From Nemertoderma westbladi (lineage: Eukaryota; Xenacoelomorpha; Nemertodermatida; Nemertodermatidae): a stretch of DNA of 37,940 nt. The DNA is taken from positions 1-37,940 of the forward strand of contig JAUCBJ010002778.1 of assembly GCA_032718475.1 (NCBI GenBank). The letters run 5' to 3'. Below, in pieces: positions 19,101 through 28,100 of this stretch. Position 1 is the first letter of the stretch, and the number at the start of each line of letters is the position of its first letter. The notes beneath the pieces were generated by a model, which saw only the letters and a list, made by a program, of their open reading frames with translations, had not been told where the DNA came from and searched no databases. Position numbers and translations under genes: made by a program.

Positions 19101-22100
19101 GGTAGTCAAGCAATGTACACAGCTGTAGAATCACAATTAGAAACTGTTGAAACAACGGTCCCCAAAGTAACAAGACCGACCCCTGTTCTACATTCCGTAC
19201 CTCGGTACCTTCTTACAGTATCTACTATTCGAACTATTTGGGAGGATTGGAAGAGGGTACCGGTATCGTACCAGTTTCCAGTCTTTTGAGGGGGGCAAAT
19301 TTTCCTGGGGAGGGGGGGGGGGGTCATGATTATTTTACTAAGGACAAAATGCCCCCCCCCCCCCCCTCCCGGGCTAAATTTCCTAGAAAAATTGCCCGGG
19401 GGGACATATTCTAGGACAGTACCTGTACCTGTACCAAGAATCAGTAGTCCTAAGTATTACTGCAGAATTACAACTACAGTAACAGTTCAGCCTACATAAA
19501 ATGTCATTATGCTTCTACTGTAGGTCGAGCAGTATTGGCCGAATGGTTAAGGCTTTGGACTAGAATTCCAATTCTAGTTCGAATTTGGCAATAGTTATTT
19601 TGCACGTTTTTTAATTTTATTCCTAAAAGCCCACAATCATTACTGAAAATAAACCAACCTTTGTTACGTATGCAGTCCGTCAAAAGTTTAGAAATAATCT
19701 GACGTTTTGTCAAAAACGAGACAGTTTTTCAGTTGGTAACGGTGGTTTCAAACTATTGATAAAATCCGGAATAAGTCGGTCAATCATTGATGCAATTAAA
19801 CCAAACTTGGTACGTATGCAGTCTCGTGCTGCGCGAAGGCCCCACGAACGTGTACAATAAACTACAGTATAACTTTATAAATGCATCAATAAACTATAAC
19901 TTTATAAATGCATCAATAAACTATAACTTTATAAATGCATCAATAAACTATAACTTTATAAATGCATCAATAAACTATAACTTTATAAATGCATCAATAA
20001 ACTATAACTTTATAAATGCATCAATAAACTATACTTTATAAATGCATCAATAAACTATAACTTTATAAATGCATCAATAAACTATAACTTTATAAATGCA
20101 TCAATAAACTATAACTTTATAAATGCATCAATAAACTATAACTTTATAAATGCATCAATAAACTATAACTTTATAAATGCATCAATAAACTATAACTTTA
20201 TAAATGCATCAATAAACTATAACTTTATAAATGCATCAATAAACTATAACTTTATAAATGCATCAATAAACTATAACTTTATAAATGCATCAATAAACTA
20301 TAACTTTATAAATGCATCAATAAACTATAACTTTATAAATGCATCAATAAACTATAACTTTATAAATGCATCAATAAACTACTAACTTTATAAATGCATC
20401 AATAAACTATAACTTTATAAATGCATCAATAAACTATAACTTTATAAATGCATCAATAAACTATAACTTTATAAATGCATCAATAAACTACTAACTTTAT
20501 AAATGCATCAATAAACTATAACTTTATAAATGCATCAATAAACTATAACTTTATAAATGCATCAATAAACTATAACTTTTTAAATGCATCAATAAACTAT
20601 AACTTTATAAATGCATCAATAAACTATAACTTTATAAATGCATCAATAAACTATAACTTTATAAATGCATCAATAAACTATAACTTTATAAATGCATCAA
20701 TAAACTATAACTTTATAAATGCATCAATAAACTATAACTTTATAAATGCATCAATAAACTATAACTTTATAAATGCATCAATAAACTATAACTTTATAAA
20801 TGCATCAATAAACTACTAACTTTATAAATGCATCAATAAACTATAACTTTATAAATGTATCAATAAACTATAACTTTATAAATGCATCAATAAACTATAA
20901 CTTTATAAATGCATCAATAAACTACTAACTTTATAAATGCATCAATAAACTATAACTTTATAAATGCATCAATAAACTATAACTTTATAAATGCATCAAT
21001 AAACTACTAACTTTATAAATGCATCAATAAACTATAACTTTATAAATGCATCAATAAACTATAACTTTATAAATGCATCAATAAACTATAACTTTATAAA
21101 TGCATCAATAAACTATAACTTTATAAATGCATCAATAAACTACTAACTTTATAAATGTATCAATAAACTATAACTTTATAAATGCATCAATAAACTACTA
21201 ACTTTATAAATGCATCAATAAACTATACTTTATAAATGCATCAATAAACTATAACTTTATAAATGCATCAATAAACTATAACTTTATAAATGCATCAATA
21301 AACTACTAACTTTATAAATGCATCAATAAACTATAACTTTATAAATGCATCAATAAACTACTAACTTTATAAATGCATCAATAAACTATAACTTTATAAA
21401 TGTATCAATAAACTATAACTTTATAAATGCATCAATAAACTACTAACTTTATAAATGCATCAATAAACTATAACTTTATAAATGCATCAATAAACTACTA
21501 ACTTTATAAATGCATCAATAAACTATAACTTTATAAATGCATCAATAAACTATAACTTTATAAATGCATCAATAAACTATAACTTTATAAATGCATCAAT
21601 AAACTACTAACTTTATAAATGCATCAATAAACTATAACTTTATAAATGCATCAATAAACTATAACTTTATAAATGCATCAATAAACTATAACTTTATAAA
21701 TGCATCAATAAACTATAACTTTATAAATGCATCAATAAACTACTAACTTTATAAATGCATCAATAAACTATAACTTTATAAATGCATCAATAAACTATAA
21801 CTTTATAAATGCATCAATAAACTACTAACTTTATAAATGCATCAATAAACTATAACTTTATAAATGCATCAATAAACTATAACTTTATAAATGCATCAAT
21901 AAACTATAACTTTATAAATGCATCAATAAACTATAACTTTATAAATGCATCAATAAACTATAACTTTATAAATGCATCAATAAACTATAACTTTATAAAT
22001 GCATCAATAAACTATAACTTTATAAATGCATCAATAAACTACTAACTTTATAAATGCATCAATAAACTATAACTTTATAAATGCATCAATAAACTATAAC

Positions 22101-25100
22101 TTTATAAATGCATCAATAAACTATAACTTTATAAATGCATCAATAAACTACTAACTTTATAAATGCATCAATAAACTATAACTTTATAAATGCATCAATA
22201 AACTATAACTTTATAAATGCATCAATAAACTATAACTTTATAAATGCATCAATAAACTATAACTTTATAAATGCATCAATAAACTATAACTTTATAAATG
22301 CATCAATAAACTATAACTTTATAAATGCATCAATAAACTACTAACTTTATAAATGCATCAATAAACTATAACTTTATAAATGCATCAATAAACTATAACT
22401 TTATAAATGCATCAATAAACTATAACTTTATAAATGCATCAATAAACTATAACTTTATAAATGCATCAATAAACTACTAACTTTATAAATGTATCAATAA
22501 ACTATAACTTTATAAATGCATCAATAAACTACTAACTTTATAAATGCATCAATAAACTATACTTTATAAATGCATCAATACACTAACTTATAATTATTTA
22601 CCTTGTAGGTTCACGTACATCCAGACTACCATTCTCCAATAAGCTACTCCAATGATATTGCTGTTCTGGTATTAGAGAAACCCGCTACACTTGGCACATA
22701 CGTAAATGTCGCTTGTCTACCAAAACAAACTGATTATGATCTCATGAACTGTGTTACCACTGGATGGGGGAGCACCGAAGGTAACTTACACGTTTCTAAC
22801 TGATCAGCTTTATCCACCACAGGTATAAAAGAATTCAAATTTATGTCAGGTGAAAAACCAACCCAATCAATCCTATGATTCACAATAATTTCCACTACAA
22901 ATATTCCCTTAGGAACCGGAGATCGTAGTGTTCTGAGACAGGTTGTGGTCCCTATAGTCCCTCAAGCAACATGCAAGGGAAGTGATTACTATGGTATTGG
23001 AATCCATGACAGCATGATCTGTGCTGGGTATGAGGAGGGTGGTAAAGATTCATGCCAGGTTTGAGATAAAAATCAAATATTAATTACTGTATTATAATAT
23101 AAATTACACGTAGGTTAAAGTAAGATTTTAACCTTTCTTAGTAAAACTATTCCATCCGGTTTCCAAAGTTACAAAGGAATGTAAGTAATTAAAGACTGAT
23201 ATGGCTGATAAACTGCAACATTGGGATCGTTTTCCGATAACAGTGATATTAAGCACGATACTGAACGTTTGTAGCGTTTTAAAGGCTCTATGAAATAATG
23301 CAACTTTCTACGGAAAAAATTTTATTCTTAAATTGTTACTTTTTCTCTCAAAATTATACCAAAATCGGGAGAAAAAGTTGCACTTTTTCCCTACTGTAGG
23401 AAAAAAAAGTAACCCATAGGATTGCATTGAGTTTACTTTTTTTCCAGGCAAAAAAATTAAAACAAAATATTTTTGTTGGAATTTTTTAAATGTTATTAAA
23501 CGTGTTCAAAGAGCATTGACATGGAAAAAGTTTGCAGGTAATTTTAGCAAAATCCATGCACGAACTCAAAAGATATGGCAAATTTAGTGTCTGTGTGGCG
23601 TAGGCATGGCCTACTTTATAAGAGGCCATGACAACGCACGGGCAAATAGCTGACTTGGAGGCCACTTTGTTTATGGGTGTAAGTCGGAATATATGGTAGA
23701 TACAAACTTCTAACCTTTACCTACCCCCACTAAGTCGATGCTGAGGATCTCAAATATCATATTTAAAATTGTTTATCTCGAGACCCTGTTGCTATGGCAA
23801 CATCTAACTTCTAAACGGCTGCAGATACAAACTTCTAACCTTTACCTACCCCCACTAAGTCGATGCTGAGGATCTCAAATATCATATTTAAAATTGTTTA
23901 TCTCGAGGCCCTGTTGCTATGGCAACATCTAATCAGTGGATACCGGTTGAACTTCCATTAAAAAAATGAAAATAATACTTAAATCAAATATATAAGTTGC
24001 GTATAAGTTACAGTAAAAGTAAATCAAATAAGTAGAAAAATAAGAACTATAGTGACAACTTTAGTTTCTTAGTAGAAGATTCCTTCGAAGACAATGGTGT
24101 AAGGAGTTTCGTTTGATTGTTTAAAAAAATATTAGTTAGCTTCATTAGACACACTTGTGGAATCTCACCATCAAAATATTGACTTATAATTCCAAATATG
24201 TGACCACCTTGGTAGGCCAATGCCGCCTTTACGTAAATTTCATCAACCAAGAGCACACAGTTCCGTTGCATCACTGATAGGTTTTTAAAAACTGCGTGTA
24301 AAAAGTTATGATCATCTAATTTATTTGCAGTCGAAGTTAGTCGTTGCAATGTACGGATTGATGGAAGAGGATACTCATTTAAAATCTTTGAATACAGCGA
24401 ACGACTAGTTGCATAATATTCAAAAGCACGAACCAAAACATCGGCAGTCCATTTCTGACAACCAACACGAACAGGTTGAAGTGACTTAATATCCTGAAGT
24501 AAAATATCGAGTTTGGAAGGGGTTTCCGCATTTGAAAGAAAATTAACCACATTATCTAATATTGACCAGCGATCAATCACTTTTATACGCATGGAGTTTA
24601 TAACGCAAAAGGGAACCGATATTTTAGCACCATATCTGTAAGACTCAAAAGTTAGATTCTTAAAGATCTTAAGAACAAACTTCGGAATTCCTGAACCAAA
24701 CACAAATTCAGCACTTTGAATTATCGTCACCGGAACAGAAGAACCTGAAGATACTATTGAAGTAGCGGTGTAAACAATAACATTATCCTTGATAATTTTT
24801 TTATCTCTTATCGCACCAACAACGTCTTTGTATTCGAACAAATCTTGTGCATTAAACTCGCCGAGCTGATCAGGTTGTATTTGGCGTGTACCAAAAGAAA
24901 TTTTAGATACATCGCGCAGTTTTGGCTGAGATATGGGACAGCAACTTCAGTGCCGGATTAAGCCTCTGGTGGCCCTAAGGCACATTTTAGTAATTTCCAA
25001 AAATGGCCCGAAAATTTATATTTTTCCGCAAACCCTTTTAAAAGAAAAAGCTGCTAAAAACAAATGAAATTGTGGAAATGTTGCGAAGGAAATATAAAGT

Positions 25101-28100
25101 ATTTTCGTCGGATTACTGCGTGCAAATAAGTACTTTAATAATAAGTACTTCGCAAAAATAATTTTCATCAAGAATAGTAACATTACGAAACGGCCTATTA
25201 TGCCTATAAAACCTTTGCTATAAAAAGTGTAATGGTTTTGGTAGAATTTCTCACGCTTTAATATTTAATATATTAATGGGACCATTACCCCAAATTTATT
25301 TGTTTTATTTATAAAGCTACTATTCTGAAACTTTAATACAATTATCTGTGATCTTATATATACTATTAAAACTGAGTATAGATACAGTAACTTCATAAAC
25401 CGTTGGGTCGAAAAATATGGCACTTTTTAAGCAGGTCGGTTTTTTCAAAACTTCTATAAATTTGTGGCATTTCTATGTAAATTAGCTCATGTTTAAGGAT
25501 CTGTAATACCCTGCATTGAAGTTCTTGGTGCAAGACTTTGGTAAAATGGACCTAAAAATGTAGGCTATCTTCTATGATAATTTTAGTACAAAATTATTGT
25601 TTCTGAAAAATTTATGGGGTTTTAGTATGTGCGGGCTATATTTTGAGAATAAATATTTTGTGATAGACAAAGTGTAGCAGTTACAAAATCGGTACTAGAA
25701 GATCCAAATGGCCATGTTTTACAAAACCAACGATAGTAGTCCTAAAGCTGCTGAACATTTGGGTATCTGTTTGATGACAATTGAGTAAAAAATAAAATAG
25801 TATATAGTAGGGAATTTAGTGATGAAAAAAGTCAAAATCGACAAACTGATAAATGGTTGTTTTATATAGAGAATCATAAATATCAGCAATATAATATTAT
25901 TATGTTGTTGAAAAGAGCAGTTTTGAGGTCGAAAAATAATTCACTGTTGAAAACCGACATCACCTTATGAAAGCCCTTCTATCAAACTACAAAAAATTGT
26001 GTAAATTTTCGAAAGTTTCATTTCTGTGGGGGTTATAGTTGGCCCCCTTAAGGCTGACTGGCCCCTGTAGGCATTTACAATTTTGATCGGATCTTGGGAA
26101 TGTGTTATTTATTTGCTGTAGGTTTCGCAGGGTACTTATCTTTACAGGATTTGCTGAGAAATATAACACACCGTAAGTGTGGGCTTAGTGCAAAGATATA
26201 ATATTTCTGATCTATATTTGGACTTGCTGAGAAAGTAATGTTCTTCGATAAGAGAACAGTCTCGGAAATAAGCACTTTTTGTCGCTAATTTTAATTTACC
26301 CCAATTCAATTGTGCTGTCCAAGAGTTTTAGGTTTTGCAGGAATCGCACCTAAAATGCCATCGAACGCAAAATTCAATACCCGAGGGCAGAACATCTGAA
26401 TTTCGGTTAAATTAAATTACAGTAGTGACAAGAAATTATTTCTGAAATTATTTCTCTTATTTTATCAACAACTATTTTATCTACAACTAATTTATCCTTT
26501 TTTTTTTATCTATTAGGGCCTATATTTATAAAACTAGTTTCCGGTAAAAAAAATTTAATTTCGCACTACCATATCTCCACGCCATACATTTACTATGTAC
26601 AGTATTTCCAGTATGTCACCACGTCATTATTTGGTTGTTCTAGAAAGTTTAAGAGCATAACTACAAATAATTCCCCACAAATAAATAAAATTAAATTCTC
26701 CACTGTTCATAATTAGCAATTTAAAGTTTTACTGCCCTTGTTTTATTATTTCCCTGCCATCAGGTCTCGAACTAATAACACAGCACCTGTCGGTCGACTG
26801 AGCTAGAATTTTGCACTTTCTATCACAAATTTAGGGATAGAAAGTAGTCGAAAGATGCACTTTCTTGCTCTGTTTCCGGACTTTTCAGATAAAAATATTT
26901 TTTCACAGGAATGACTCGCAAAAAAAAATGGCCCGGATTTTCGGCTGGCCCTAAGGCACGTGCCTTATATGCCTTAAGGTTAATCCGGCACTGAGCAACT
27001 TGGAGAAATCTGAGGCCATATCGAGGGGGGTTCGACAGGAATTAATTTCTGTGAGCGAAAAGCCCTACGTTGGGAAAACCCCTCCGGCCAATGCAGTTCA
27101 CACACAACTGTGTGCTTGGAGACAATTAAATTTTGGCGAACTTTCAATAGAACGCTCATCCATTGAGAATGGTACGGCTCGTCACTAGGAACTCGATAAA
27201 CGGTTACCGGTGATTCATTTGCATAGTTGGAGCGACAAAGTGGAACGCAGCACTTTCTAGGCATCGCATGCAATGCAACTAGAAAACCGCATGTAAATAC
27301 TGAATGCAGGTAAGTAAGGACTCCGAGGCGATGATTACTGCTTCAACTGTTCAATCTGTCGGTCACGGTCAGATCTCAGACGGTAATTACCGAATTAATA
27401 GACCACATCAACTGTCAAACATAATAAAACGAGGTACCGGTATCACAAACAACAATAGGCCCTATGTATTAAGCAAGGAGTATTAAGCCATAAGTGGTCA
27501 CCGGACACATGGAAGTTCAACCGGTATCCACTGATTAGATGTTGCCATAGCAACAGGGCCTCGAGATAAACAATTTTAAATATGATATTTGAGATCCTCA
27601 GCATCGACTTAGTGGGGGTAGGTAAAGGTTAGAAGTTTGTATCTGCAGCCGTTTAGAAGTTAGATGTTGCCATAGCAACAGGGTCTCGAGATAAACAATT
27701 TTAAATATGATATTTGAGATCCTCAGCATCGACTTAGTGGGGGTAGGTAAAGGTTAGAAGTTTGTATCTACCATATATTCCGACTTACACCCATAAACAA
27801 AGTGGCCTCCAAGTCAGCTATTTGCCCGTGCGTTGTCATGGCCTCTTATAAAGTAGGCCATGGGCGTAGGCCTACTCCAAAACGGAACTCAATATCCAAT
27901 ATTGGTTTATGTTGTTAAGCGGCTCCCTAGTTACGTAATAAATATTCGAGAACACTAAATTATTTAACATTGCGTAAGGCAGCATTAGTAATGAAGAGTA
28001 CAGTAATTTGAACTTCTGTAACTATGGAAGCAATATAGTAAAATGTTATAGTTCAATTTATTTTGTACCACTACTGTATATCGCTGTACGTTTTATTAAA

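Larger units (their letters stand above)
23605..27862. mobile_element. P-element-like (THAP-type) DNA transposon with 354-bp TIRs, carrying a nested hAT
   Basis: The 4258-bp element has TIRs at 23605-23958 and 27509-27862 that look identical. They begin CATGGCCTACTTTATAAG; the CA start and 8-bp duplication are P-family traits. Without the nested 2046-bp insertion and its duplicated 8 bp, the element is ~2.2 kb. It encodes a THAP domain plus part of a P/THAP9-type transposase on the minus strand, lacking the C-terminal catalytic acids. It is therefore non-autonomous. It sits in the last intron of the protease gene. Near-identical TIRs suggest recent mobility. Confidence 0.92.

Noticed and set aside
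19528-19600. Functional tRNA-Ser gene
   Set aside because: The variable arm is missing, the acceptor stem pairs poorly and the B box is degenerate.
19787-20041. 84-codon plus-strand frame with NYNFINASI repeats
   Set aside because: It is a translation of the 27-bp minisatellite; it breaks as soon as a 26- or 28-bp unit occurs.
25987-26169. Small minus-strand frame in the hAT-like element
   Set aside because: 60 codons, no hAT dimerisation or zinc-finger motif; probably chance.
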